Origin: Streptomyces sp. ISL-10 | GTDB taxonomy: Bacteria > Actinomycetota > Actinomycetes > Streptomycetales > Streptomycetaceae | Direction: 5' to 3' | NCBI RefSeq assembly: GCF_018614575.1 | Contig: NZ_JAGGOJ010000017.1 | Coordinates: 62,001-126,000 of the forward strand | Length of the DNA stretch: 64,000 bases | In this document: one piece after another, positions 1 through 7,466 of the stretch | How positions within the stretch are numbered: the first letter of the stretch is position 1 | How the letters are laid out: the number at the start of each line of letters is the position of its first letter | The notes under the pieces: generated by a model | What the model saw: the letters and a program-made list of their open reading frames with translations, nothing else | Database searches by the model: none | What the model was told of the DNA's origin: nothing | Translations under genes and position numbers: made by a program

Positions 1-1037
1 GGACCGCCCTGGTCGGCGTGCCGGGGAATCACGATCAGCGGCCAGGCGTCCGGGTCCTCGCCCTCCGTGAGCCAGCAGATCTGGTCGCCGTCGATGGTCG
101 ACGCGAACGGCAGGAAGCCGCCCTTCTCCGGCCACACCGGCAGGGGTTGGTACTCGGGGAAGTCCGCCCGCAGCTCGCGGTAGGCGTCCCGGTACCACTG
201 CTCGCCCACGAGTCCGTACCGCCCGGTGTCGAGCGGCGGGGAGAGCCGCAGCCAGTGCAGCAGTTCGCCGCCGCCGTACGTCTCCATGAGCGTCACGTAC
301 TCCGCCGGCAGGCGGGTGCCCAACTGCTCGTACACCCACTCCCAGTCGGCATCGCCGAGATACGGCTCCGGGGGCGGCGGCAGCAGCGTCCGCAGCGCGT
401 CCAGGCCGCTGCCCTCCGTGAGGGCGGCCCGGCGGCGTGCGTCCGCCTCAGGGTCCGCGCGCGGCGTGGGCGGCGGCGTCCAGGGCTGTGCGTCCGTGAG
501 GTACGCGGTCCGCGCCGCGACCGCCGGCAGCGGCCCGAGCGTGCCGCCGCCGGGGAGCGGCAATCCCTCGCGCAGCAGCGCGGCCAGGGTCGGCGCGAGT
601 GGCATCCCGTAGCTGTGCCAGGGGCTCGCGGCCTGGTACACGGCGTCCGTGTCGAAGACGACGACCGGCCACTCGTCGGGGTCGGCGGAGACGGATGTGT
701 CCCAGAACAGACGGCTCGTCGACCGCGTCTCCCCCAGCGCGAGCAGCCCGCCCGGATCCGGCCAGAAGACGGGCGGCTCGTGCGACGGGACCGCTTTCGC
801 AACGATGCGGCAGGAACGGTGCGTGGCCCGCAGCCAGGAGCCGTAGTCGAAGCGGTCCTCCTGCACGCACGGGACGTGCAGCCAGACGAACTCCCCGATG
901 TCGAGCGGTCCGTGGGACGCCAGCGTCTTGTAGTCGGCGGGCAGTCGCACCCCGAGCCAGGTCTCGACGGTTTCCCAGTCGACCGGGACGGACCACGCGG
1001 GCGGCAGCAGCGCCTGGAGCGAGGAGATGTCCGACAC
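1..1037 (-). CDS. Double SUKH (SMI1/KNR4) domain protein, 3' end cut by window
   Basis: The minus strand is open from a GTG at 1037 to the window edge, giving at least 345 residues. It contains two SUKH-like units. The first, near residues 15-60, includes DWETVETWLGVRLPADYK. The second, near residues 235-300, includes DWEWVYEQLGTRLPAEY and ETYGGGELLHWLRL. SUKH proteins are typically immunity proteins against polymorphic toxins, or general scaffold-like proteins. The GTG lies 3 nt after the stop of the L,D-transpeptidase gene, so the two may be co-transcribed. Codon use is normal for the window. I infer an immunity or orphan-immunity role because an RHS toxin and other SUKH genes lie nearby. 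The partner is not visible and the C-terminus lies outside the window. Confidence 0.85.
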   Translation of the reverse strand, partial: MSDISSLQALLPPAWSVPVDWETVETWLGVRLPADYKTLASHGPLDIGEFVWLHVPCVQEDRFDYGSWLRATHRSCRIVAKAVPSHEPPVFWPDPGGLLALGETRSTSRLFWDTSVSADPDEWPVVVFDTDAVYQAASPWHSYGMPLAPTLAALLREGLPLPGGGTLGPLPAVAARTAYLTDAQPWTPPPTPRADPEADARRRAALTEGSGLDALRTLLPPPPEPYLGDADWEWVYEQLGTRLPAEYVTLMETYGGGELLHWLRLSPPLDTGRYGLVGEQWYRDAYRELRADFPEYQPLPVWPEKGGFLPFASTIDGDQICWLTEGEDPDAWPLIVIPRHADQGG

Positions 1038-1040
1038 GCG

Positions 1041-1961
1041 TCAGCCGATCGCGATGCGCGGGTTCGCCGACGGCTTGACCCAGCCCATGAACTGGTCCAT
1101 CGTCGCGCGCGGCACCGACACACAGCCCGCCGTCGCGCCCTTGCCGTTGATGTGGAGGAAGATGCCGGCTCCACGGCCCGGCACGGCCGGCCAGCGGTTG
1201 AAGTTGATGACCAGCGCCTTCGCGTACTGCGTGGGGTAGTTGATCAGGTGCTCGCTGCCGCGCTCGCCGGTCTCGGTGAGCGGGAAGTCCGCGCCCTCGG
1301 CCGTGTGCATCTGGTTGTAGAACTTCGACTCCGGGTCCTGGACCCACCAGTGGCTGTCGTTCACCTTGGTGTACGGCATGGCGGTGCCACTGGACTCCAC
1401 CCCGAAGCCCTCGGTGATCGTGTACGTGCCGGTGGGGGTGGTGTACGTGCTCTGCTTGCGGGTGGCACCGTCGGTCACGCCGTTCGAGCCGACGCGCCCG
1501 GCGCTCGTGGAGAACTGCGCCTTCCAGCCGGAGGAGCCCTTCTGCCAGGCGGTGACCGTGGCGTACGAGCCGCTGGCCTTGACGGTGATGACCTGGGTGG
1601 CGTTGCCGACGTTCACGGGCACGGGGAAGTCCGGCGCCGAAGGCGCGGTGGACCGATCGTTCGTGGACCCGCTGCCCGAACCGGTCCCGGCGGCCGTCGC
1701 CTTGGGGGTCGCGCTGCCCGACGCCTTGGCTGAAGCGGACGCGGATGCGGAAGCCGAGGGCGAGGGGGACGCGGAGGCGGAGGCCGAGACGGACGGACCC
1801 GGCGACGCGGACGCGTCCCCCGACTCGTGGTCGCTGTCGGTGGCACCGGGCGCGATGGATGCGGCGGAGCCGGCCGGCTCCTGATCTCCGCACGCGGAAA
1901 CCAGGGTCATGGCACCGACCACGGCCAGCACGGACGCATACCTACGGGAAGAGCGCAGCAC
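1041..1961 (-). CDS. Lipoprotein L,D-transpeptidase (YkuD-type catalytic domain)
   Basis: Predicted 306 residues. The GTG start at 1961 is preceded by AAGGA seven bases upstream, and it directly precedes a signal peptide with lipobox LVSAC, so longer upstream starts are unlikely. A Ser/Ala/Pro-rich low-complexity linker follows (about residues 35-95). The C-terminal catalytic part ends with FLHINGKGATAGCVSV, giving His near 270 and the nucleophile Cys near 280. This is the HxxG...GC signature of L,D-transpeptidases, which make 3-3 peptidoglycan cross-links or attach proteins outside the membrane. The usual SHGC is AGC here, a mild variant. The protein should be anchored to the outer face of the membrane, with the linker reaching into the wall. 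Confidence 0.9.
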   Translation of the reverse strand: MLRSSRRYASVLAVVGAMTLVSACGDQEPAGSAASIAPGATDSDHESGDASASPGPSVSASASASPSPSASASASASAKASGSATPKATAAGTGSGSGSTNDRSTAPSAPDFPVPVNVGNATQVITVKASGSYATVTAWQKGSSGWKAQFSTSAGRVGSNGVTDGATRKQSTYTTPTGTYTITEGFGVESSGTAMPYTKVNDSHWWVQDPESKFYNQMHTAEGADFPLTETGERGSEHLINYPTQYAKALVINFNRWPAVPGRGAGIFLHINGKGATAGCVSVPRATMDQFMGWVKPSANPRIAIG

Positions 1962-2094
1962 GAAGAAATCCTTGGCTCGTCGGAACAGTGCGGGCGGGGC
2001 AGGGCCGCGCACGTCAAGGCGGCAGCTTATACAGGGACCTCGGGCTGATTTCCAGGTGCGGGACATTGCGGACACGGCGGCGACGGCCTCGCTG

Positions 2095-2409
2095 TCAGAG
2101 GCCGGGGTACGTTCCCACCACCTCGTGTCCGGCGACGCGGAGTCCGCGGACGACATCGTCCTCGGGCCGCCCGAGCAGCCGCTCCCCGTGCACGGTGACG
2201 GGGCCGGGCGAGGCGATCTCGATCGCGCGCAGCCGGTCGGCGTCGTCGTACTCGAAGAAGACGTAGGACTCGTCGGCGTACATGTCCGTCAGGGCCGCGT
2301 CGGCGGCCCGCCGGAACGCGGAGTCGGGCTCTCCCCGAACGGCCCGCACCGAGGCGCGTGACTGCCCGAAGGCCGCACCGGCCACGCCGGTCAGGGGAAC
2401 GATCTCCAT
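2095..2409 (-). CDS. Small conserved hypothetical protein
   Basis: 104 residues, ATG start one base after the stop of the upstream lipoprotein gene, so translation is probably coupled. No signal peptide or membrane segment is seen. The middle (about residues 45-75) is acidic and aromatic, with YVFFEYDDADRLRAIEIASP, and looks like a small alpha/beta fold. It has no family I recognise. The pairing suggests it works with, or is regulated with, the lipoprotein at 2411-3286. Codon use is clearly that of a real gene. Confidence 0.75.
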   Translation of the reverse strand: MEIVPLTGVAGAAFGQSRASVRAVRGEPDSAFRRAADAALTDMYADESYVFFEYDDADRLRAIEIASPGPVTVHGERLLGRPEDDVVRGLRVAGHEVVGTYPGL

Positions 2410-2410
2410 G

Positions 2411-3286
2411 TCAGCGCACGCCCGCCGGGAGCTCGATCTTCCCGTCGTACGGGCCCTGGTTCTCCTCGCCGACCCGCTGCTCGAAGGCGATGTCCTGCCC
2501 GTTGTACGGAGTCAGGAAGCCGAAGTCGAGGCGGTGGCTCTCGATGCGGTACGTCTTCGCGTCCAGGACGAGCACCTCCTCCAGGCCGGAGAGGGTCAAC
2601 TGCGCGTCCTGCACCGGGACGCCGGCCTCGCGCAGCTGGTCGGCTGTGGGGTCGAACTCGCGCTTCGCCTTCTTCGCCCACGCCCTGCCCTGGACGGCAC
2701 TCAGCTTCTGCCTGCCGCTCGCGACGCGGAGTTCGACCGTGCCGTCTCCCGCCTCGGTCACCTTCACGTCGCCGCCGGGCGCCTGCGCGTAGATCCGGAA
2801 CTCGTCGAGGACCGCGACCGGGTCCTCGGCCTTGTTCCGCATCTCGGGGTCGGCGGGGGACACGGCCTTCCAGGCGGCCCCGCCCTCCTTCAGATAGCCC
2901 GCGTCGCCGATGACGTACAGCTCCTCGGACTTCTGTTTCCCCTTGCTGCTGGTGCTGACGCCCTGCGAGTGCAGCGTCGCCGTCCCCATGCCGCGCCGGA
3001 CGGTGCCCCGGTAGGTCGCGGCGCTCTTCTGCCCCTGGAGCATCAGCCCCTCCTCCCCGGTCACGGAGAAGGTCCAGGCGGACTCCGCCGCCATCGCCTT
3101 CTCGGCGAGGTCGAGGAAGTCCTCCGCGGACTCGGGCGCCTCGGACGGCTCGGGCGCCGGGGACGACGGCGCCGCCGCCTCCGGGCCCCCTGCCCCGGCC
3201 GGCTCCTCCGCCTCCGCACCGCAGGCGGCCAGCGCGAGCGCGAGCGGGAGGACGAGCAGGGCGGCGCGTCTGGGGCGAGTTCGCAT
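2411..3286 (-). CDS. Putative lipoprotein (LprG/LppX-like size and layout)
   Basis: 291 residues. The N-terminus MRTRPRRAALLVLPLALALAAC is a lipoprotein signal peptide with lipobox LAAC (Cys about 22). An Ala/Pro/Glu-rich spacer to about residue 55 follows, then a globular domain with alternating strands. AAGGA lies nine bases before the ATG. The layout resembles actinobacterial LppX/LprAFG lipid-binding lipoproteins, but I see no diagnostic motif, so that is only a suggestion. It is followed after one base by the 104-residue gene at 2095-2409. Confidence 0.8.
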   Translation of the reverse strand: MRTRPRRAALLVLPLALALAACGAEAEEPAGAGGPEAAAPSSPAPEPSEAPESAEDFLDLAEKAMAAESAWTFSVTGEEGLMLQGQKSAATYRGTVRRGMGTATLHSQGVSTSSKGKQKSEELYVIGDAGYLKEGGAAWKAVSPADPEMRNKAEDPVAVLDEFRIYAQAPGGDVKVTEAGDGTVELRVASGRQKLSAVQGRAWAKKAKREFDPTADQLREAGVPVQDAQLTLSGLEEVLVLDAKTYRIESHRLDFGFLTPYNGQDIAFEQRVGEENQGPYDGKIELPAGVR

Positions 3287-3414
3287 GGGCCTTTTCCTTA
3301 CGTCACGACGGGGCGGCGGGGACTGTACAGCAGCGCCCGGCCCTGATCACCCCGACGGCCATTCCTCGCGCATCGACGCAAACCGCCCCGCTTCCCACGC
3401 CGACAGACCGGGGC

Positions 3415-3855
3415 CTAGTCTGCCGTGGTGCCCCAGTAACCGATCTGCGCCGGCTGCCCATCGCGGTAGAGCACGGTGCAATTCCCACAGGCGCGACCGG
3501 GGAACGGCAGCCGATCGGACGTCAAGGCATCGTGCCACTCGGCATAGGTGGGTCGGCCACTGGAGCACCACGCCCGAATCTCCTCCTCGGTCAACGGCCG
3601 CATGAAGGGACCCCACTCGTCATGTGTGGGATCTTCGGCATGCGTGGCGGCAACCATGTGGGCCTGGTCCAGCACCGTGCCGGTGCCACCGGTGAGGATG
3701 TACTCGATCCAGCCCTTGTCCTCCCAGAGCTCCTGTATGGTCCGGCCCTCGAAACCGTGGCTGTCCTTGGCCAACTCCTCCGCCTGGGCCTGCCGGAACG
3801 CCGCCGCCGGATCGCGCTGATACGGGCCCGTCTGCCACCACTCATCGCCGCCCAC
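3415..3855 (-). CDS. Hypothetical acidic protein
   Basis: 146 residues from a GTG at 3855. I chose this start because AGGAGGAGG lies just upstream (spacing about 7-8); an ATG further up would read through that ribosome site. The protein is soluble and rich in Trp, Glu and Asp. It has a segment WEDKGWIEYILTGGTGTVLD in the first half and a CGNCTVLY motif near residue 125. I do not recognise the family. It is divergent from the gene at 3921 and lies among SUKH and regulator genes, so an immunity or antitoxin role is possible but unsupported. Confidence 0.75.
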   Translation of the reverse strand: MGGDEWWQTGPYQRDPAAAFRQAQAEELAKDSHGFEGRTIQELWEDKGWIEYILTGGTGTVLDQAHMVAATHAEDPTHDEWGPFMRPLTEEEIRAWCSSGRPTYAEWHDALTSDRLPFPGRACGNCTVLYRDGQPAQIGYWGTTAD

Positions 3856-3920
3856 CCCGATACCTCCTCCTCTTGATCGCTGGCGCAGCCTAGGGGTTCC
3901 CACTGACAGCGGGTGGCGTC

Positions 3921-4385
3921 ATGTCGCCCGTGGCGAACAGCGCAGACCTGATCCGACTGTCCCGTGCACCACCCGACTGGGGCCGGGCCGAACGCCTCTC
4001 AGTGGCCGACGCGCACGCCATGGGGCTTGCCCTGTCCTGGCCGGAGCGGGTGGCCGCCGCGGACAACGGCCTGCCGGGCGGCTCCACCACCGACCCGGAC
4101 GCCCGGCTTCTGCTCCTGCCGCCCGCGTTGGGCGACGACGACGTACCCGACGCCGCCGCCGAGCGCCTGACCTCCGCCCTACGGGCCCTGATTGGTGTCG
4201 AGGACCCCGAAGCGCTCGCCGCCGCGCTCCTCGGCGGCCAGGGAGCCTCCGGCACCGCGACCAGGACCACGGCAGGGGACGGGGTCCGGATCAACGACGA
4301 CCCGTACTCCTACCGGAACCCTGCCAACCACGTCGCCCTGCCGCCCGCCCGACCGGCCCGGGTGTCGGCCGCGCCGGCCTTCTGA
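3921..4385 (+). CDS. Hypothetical protein converging on the HATPase gene
   Basis: 154 residues. The codons have almost uniformly G or C in third position, so this strand looks truly coding. It is rich in Ala, Leu, Pro and Asp. There is an amphipathic helical stretch (about residues 55-100) and then a tail with DDPYSYRNPANHVALPPARP. No transmembrane segment or known motif is seen. The ribosome site before the ATG is weak, and a GTG nine bases later is possible. Its last 207 bases overlap, in antisense, the 3' extension of the minus-strand ATP-binding gene. Function unknown. Confidence 0.65.
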   Translation: MSPVANSADLIRLSRAPPDWGRAERLSVADAHAMGLALSWPERVAAADNGLPGGSTTDPDARLLLLPPALGDDDVPDAAAERLTSALRALIGVEDPEALAAALLGGQGASGTATRTTAGDGVRINDDPYSYRNPANHVALPPARPARVSAAPAF

Positions 4386-4754
4386 CTGCCACGTCGCCAG
4401 CTCGCACCACACGGTCTTGCCGCCGGGCCCCTGCTCCACACCCCACCGCAGGGTCAGCGCGTCGAGCAGCGCCAGACCCCGGCCCGTCTCGTCGTCGGCG
4501 GCGGCCTCGCACAGGACGGGCAGGGCACGCGGGTCGGGGTCGGTGACCTCCAGTCGCGTACGGCCCTGTTCGCAGCCCACCCGAACGGTCACGGGTACTC
4601 CCTCGCCAAGGTGCCGGACGACGTTGGTCAGTAACTCGCTCGCGCAGAGCTGGAGATCGGCGCAGGGACCGCCCATGTACGCCCGCAGGGCGCTGCGGAC
4701 CCCGGCAACGGCCTGCGGGGTGGCGAGCAGCTCCAGCGTCAGGGGTGGTCGCAT
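4179..4754 (-). CDS. HATPase_c_2 anti-sigma-factor-like ATP-binding protein
   Basis: 191 residues if read to the first stop. The N-terminal ~125 residues are a clear RsbW/SpoIIAB-type ATPase: N-box CASELLTNVVRH, a G1-like DPDP segment, and G2 ETGRGLALLDAL. These proteins bind sigma factors or act as single-domain kinases, and in Streptomyces they often sit beside WhiJ-like XRE regulators, as here. The normal fold ends at about TVWCELATW (near 4395). The remaining ~64 residues are Gly/Arg-rich and lie antisense to the gene at 3921-4385, so they are probably a non-functional tail produced by lack of a stop. The ATG overlaps the stop of the 4754-4957 gene as TGATG. Confidence 0.85.
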   Translation of the reverse strand: MRPPLTLELLATPQAVAGVRSALRAYMGGPCADLQLCASELLTNVVRHLGEGVPVTVRVGCEQGRTRLEVTDPDPRALPVLCEAAADDETGRGLALLDALTLRWGVEQGPGGKTVWCELATWQSEGRRGRHPGRSGGRQGDVVGRVPVGVRVVVDPDPVPCRGPGRGAGGSLAAEERGGERFGVLDTNQGP

Positions 4755-4957
4755 CACGCGGCTCCCTTGCGGAGGGCGGCGACCAGCGCGCGGGCGGTCA
4801 GCACGTTGCAGTTGCCGAGCGCGACGAGCGGCCGGTTCGGGTAGCGGGCGGCGAAGGTCGGCAGGTCGACGCCGAGGGACGGCAGCGTGATGCCGTGTGC
4901 GGCGAGGGCGGCCCGCAGCTCCTCGGCGCAGGTCTGGGCGTCGGGATGGTCGTGCAT
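4754..4957 (-). CDS. Small protein coupled to the HATPase gene
   Basis: 67 residues from the ATG at 4957. GGAAGG lies nine bases upstream of that ATG, whereas the alternative TTG at 4966 abuts the ribosome site. Its TGA overlaps the ATG of the ATP-binding gene, so the two are translationally coupled. It is mostly helical with LPSLGVDLPTFAARYP in the middle. The family is unrecognised. Small partners of this kind are common next to Streptomyces anti-sigma-like ATPases, and an accessory role is inferred from that. Confidence 0.75.
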   Translation of the reverse strand: MHDHPDAQTCAEELRAALAAHGITLPSLGVDLPTFAARYPNRPLVALGNCNVLTARALVAALRKGAA

Positions 4958-5132
4958 GGGGTTCAACCTTCCAGTGCGCTCTGTGACGAATCACTCACAC
5001 ACTGCCCACCAGACGCGTAGCTTGAAAAGTGTTCAGGCTCCCGGCTCTGAACTGCACCGATGGGGGGAGCACTTGGTACGGGCCGGGGAACGCCGGGAAC
5101 CGGGCGGTAAACGGCACCAGGGAGGGTGGACG

Positions 5133-5987
5133 ATGGGGCAGCGCAAGGACATCGACGGCTCGGCGGGCGTCCCGACCTTCTACGGCAGCGAGTTGCGCTG
5201 GAAACGGGAGGAGGCGGGCCTGACCCTCCAGCAACTGGTCGAGGGCAGCTTCTACGGCCCCAGCCACCTCAGCGAGATCGAACGCGGCACGCGCCGGATG
5301 CCGGCGGAACTGGCCGAGCACGTGGACACCGTGCTCGGCACGGACGGCTTCTTCAAACGCCGCTGCGAGGACGTGCGGAAGGCGAAGCGGCGGGGTCACG
5401 CGAGCTACTTCGAGCGGGTGCTGGAGGCGGAGAAGCACGCCAAGGCAATCGAGGAATGGTGCCCGACGCTGATCCCTGGCCTGCTCCAGACCGACGCTTA
5501 CGCACGCGCCCTGGTGCAGGCCGCCATGCCGCTAGCGCTGGACGGGGAGGTGGAGGAAAAGGTCAGTGCCCGAATGGCACGGGCCCGCCTCTTCGAGGAC
5601 AACCACAAGACCCCGATGTACTGGGCGATCCTGTCCGAGGTGCTGCTGCGCCAACCGGTCCTCTCTCCGGAGCAGACAGCCGAACAACTGGAGCACATCG
5701 CAGCGCTGGCGCGTCGCCGCCGGATCGTTCCCCAGATCCTTCCGTGGAACTGCGGGCCGCATCCTCTCATGATGGGCATGGCCAAGGTCATGACCTTCCC
5801 CGACGCCCCGCCGTTGGTCTACCTGGAGTCGCAGCACAGCGGGGACACCATCGACGATCCGGCCCTCGTGGAGGAGTACCGCAGGTCGTACGATCTGCTC
5901 AGGGCCGCCGCACTGCCACCGGAGGCGTCCCTCGCCCTGATCGAAGAAGCGGCTGAGGATGTTCGAAATGGCAAGCAGCAGCAATGA
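5133..5987 (+). CDS. XRE-family regulator with DUF5753 domain (WhiJ-like)
   Basis: 284 residues. The ATG at 5133 follows GGAGGGTGG. An N-terminal Cro/CI helix-turn-helix occupies about residues 12-70 (LRWKREEAGLTLQQLVEGS, then SHLSEIERGTRRMP). A DUF5753 ligand- or partner-binding region fills most of the rest (WCPTLIPGLLQTDAYARAL at about residue 115, ALARRRRIVPQILPW). In S. coelicolor, WhiJ and its paralogues have this form and are encoded with DUF397 proteins and HATPase proteins in developmental or antibiotic-control loci. The downstream DUF397 gene overlaps its 3' end. The ATPase pair lies just upstream in divergent orientation. Confidence 0.92.
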   Translation: MGQRKDIDGSAGVPTFYGSELRWKREEAGLTLQQLVEGSFYGPSHLSEIERGTRRMPAELAEHVDTVLGTDGFFKRRCEDVRKAKRRGHASYFERVLEAEKHAKAIEEWCPTLIPGLLQTDAYARALVQAAMPLALDGEVEEKVSARMARARLFEDNHKTPMYWAILSEVLLRQPVLSPEQTAEQLEHIAALARRRRIVPQILPWNCGPHPLMMGMAKVMTFPDAPPLVYLESQHSGDTIDDPALVEEYRRSYDLLRAAALPPEASLALIEEAAEDVRNGKQQQ

Positions 5988-6264
5988 CTTGAGAAACGCC
6001 GTCTGGCGCAAGAGCACCTACAGCAACGGCGACGGCGGCAACTGCGTAGAAGTCGCCGAGGCTTTCCCTGGCGCCGCCCAGTGGCGCAAGAGCACCTACA
6101 GCAACGGCACCGGCGGAGACTGCGTCGAGGTGTGCGACGCCCACACCGGTGTCGTCCCCGTCCGCGACTCCAAGGTCCCGAGCGGCCCGGTCCTCACCGT
6201 CCCGGCCCCGGCCTGGACGTCGTTCGTCAGCGCCTTGAAGGACGGGGCCGTCGGAGCTGCGTAA
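5968..6264 (+). CDS. DUF397 protein with tandem-duplicated DUF397 motif
   Basis: 98 residues from the ATG at 5968, which has GAGG ten bases upstream; an ATG at 5959 is too close to it. It overlaps the end of the XRE gene. DUF397 proteins are small partners of WhiJ-like regulators. Here the conserved motif occurs twice in a row: VWRKSTYSNGDGGNCVEV near residue 12, then QWRKSTYSNGTGGDCVEV near residue 40. Only the second copy continues into the usual VPVRDSKVPSGPVLTV tail. The first copy therefore looks like a partial internal duplication; the DNA of the two copies is nearly the same. Confidence 0.9.
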   Translation: MASSSNDLRNAVWRKSTYSNGDGGNCVEVAEAFPGAAQWRKSTYSNGTGGDCVEVCDAHTGVVPVRDSKVPSGPVLTVPAPAWTSFVSALKDGAVGAA

Positions 6265-6276
6265 GCCGAGGGCGGG

Positions 6277-6780
6277 TCAGCCGATGGACTGGAAGAAGGG
6301 GCCTTCGGGAGCGAAGTTGCGCAAGCAGACGCCCACGTCCTCGCCCCTCACATACGCCGGCATCCAGTCGCCGAACGACATGGCGTACTCCAGGAACTCC
6401 CCTTCGTCGCTCTCGTGGACGAAGACCGACCACGCCTCGGACGCGCCCTTGGGGACCCGGAGGAACATGGTCTCCCCCGATGCGGCCGACCCCCAGGGGA
6501 ACAGCTCCCCCGGGCCCGTACCCACCGGCTGGGTGGCCATGTCCTCCGGCGGGTGCGCCCAGGCCTCGATGTCCGACCTGATCAGCTGTCCGAGATTTCC
6601 GTGCGCCACACCCGGATGTGTGGTGCGCACCTGATTGTTGATCCGCACCGGCCCGTACGCGTCGCAGAACTCACGGAATTCGTCGGGAAACAGGATCCCG
6701 AGCTCTCCCTAGAGCCGGTGCCAGAAAGCCGGGTCGGACCAGCCGAACCGAGGCCCTTTCCCCGTATCTGAAGAAGCCGT
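6277..6780 (-). pseudogene. SUKH (SMI1/KNR4) pseudogene with in-frame TAG
   Basis: A SUKH protein can be read on the minus strand from about 6780 to the TGA at 6277. It is interrupted by an in-frame TAG at 6709-6711: FGWSDPAFWHRL, stop, GELGILFPDEFREFCDAYG, then VRINNQVRTTHPGVAHGNLG and a normal C-terminus. No start codon lies between the next upstream stop (6781-6783) and the TAG, so the 5' end is also lost. A GTG at 6648 would give a 123-residue fragment lacking the N-terminal SUKH motif. It lies downstream of the live toxin-immunity pair and is best read as a decayed immunity gene. Confidence 0.8.
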
Positions 6781-6856
6781 TCAGGTTCCACCAGTCATCG
6801 GACGGGGTGTCCAGGTGTCCAGGTATCACGCGAGGGTTGTCCACTGAAAAAGCCGC

Positions 6857-6892
6857 GGCCCGCCGTCCCGACCGAAATCGGGACGGCGGGCC
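6857..6892 (-). terminator. Intrinsic terminator after the RHS-SUKH operon
   Basis: A perfect 15-bp inverted repeat (GGCCCGCCGTCCCGA and its complement) has a 6-nt loop. On the minus strand it is followed a few bases later by a run of five T. It lies 36 bp past the SUKH immunity stop at 6928. Confidence 0.85.
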
Positions 6893-6927
6893 GGACGGGG
6901 GAAATGATCGCTCCCCCGCCCTTCCAG

Positions 6928-7452
6928 CTATTCTTCCAACGGCTCGAAGGAGGCTTCAGGCACCTGCCGGGCGATACCGAACGGAGCGAATTCCTCGTCC
7001 TTCAGGACTCGGTACAGGAACTCCGATGTCGACATCTCCAGTTCGTGCCAGGGCTCGTCGGTATCCCGACGCGCCACGACCTTCCACGATTCCGGCCTGT
7101 CCGACTGTACGAGCCAGTAGAACTCTGCCTCATCAGCCGTGTCCGCCCACTGAATCAGCCTGCCTTCAGGATGGACTCCGTAGGGCTCGTAGAGCCGGCG
7201 GGCGGTCGGCCTTCGATCGAAGATGCTGTGCAGCCTTCGCAGGTTGTCGACCACCGCTGAGGACTCGCCTCCGGCGGAAGCCAGCACGGTGACGTATCCG
7301 GAGAACTCTCCACGGCCGAAGGTGGCGCACAACTCCTTGAAGTCGCCCGGCAGCTCGACACCCAGAGCTTCCTCCACAACAGTCCAGGAAATCTGGATGT
7401 CGCGCGGCTGCCACCCCGTAGCGCCGACGATTCTTTCAACCCAAGGGGTCAT
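6928..7452 (-). CDS. SUKH-family immunity protein for the RHS toxin
   Basis: 174 residues; the ATG follows GAGGGACA. The SMI1/KNR4 signature is present: ISWTVVEEALGVELPGDFKEL (about residues 21-41), then FGRGEFSGYVTVLA. SUKH proteins are the most common immunity proteins of bacterial polymorphic toxins and bind the toxin tip. The gene begins 14 bp after the stop of the 2890-residue RHS protein on the same strand, the expected place for the cognate immunity gene. Specificity for this nuclease tip is inferred from position only. An intrinsic terminator follows. Confidence 0.92.
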   Translation of the reverse strand: MTPWVERIVGATGWQPRDIQISWTVVEEALGVELPGDFKELCATFGRGEFSGYVTVLASAGGESSAVVDNLRRLHSIFDRRPTARRLYEPYGVHPEGRLIQWADTADEAEFYWLVQSDRPESWKVVARRDTDEPWHELEMSTSEFLYRVLKDEEFAPFGIARQVPEASFEPLEE

Positions 7453-7466
7453 TGTCCCTCTTCCCG

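Noticed and set aside
18..1733. 571-codon plus-strand frame over the left edge
   Set aside because: It spans the SUKH gene and the L,D-transpeptidase on the opposite strand and is Arg/Pro-rich.
6582..6791. 69-codon minus frame MEPERLL...
   Set aside because: It is the wrong frame for the SUKH pseudogene; the protein-like reading is in the frame that carries the TAG.
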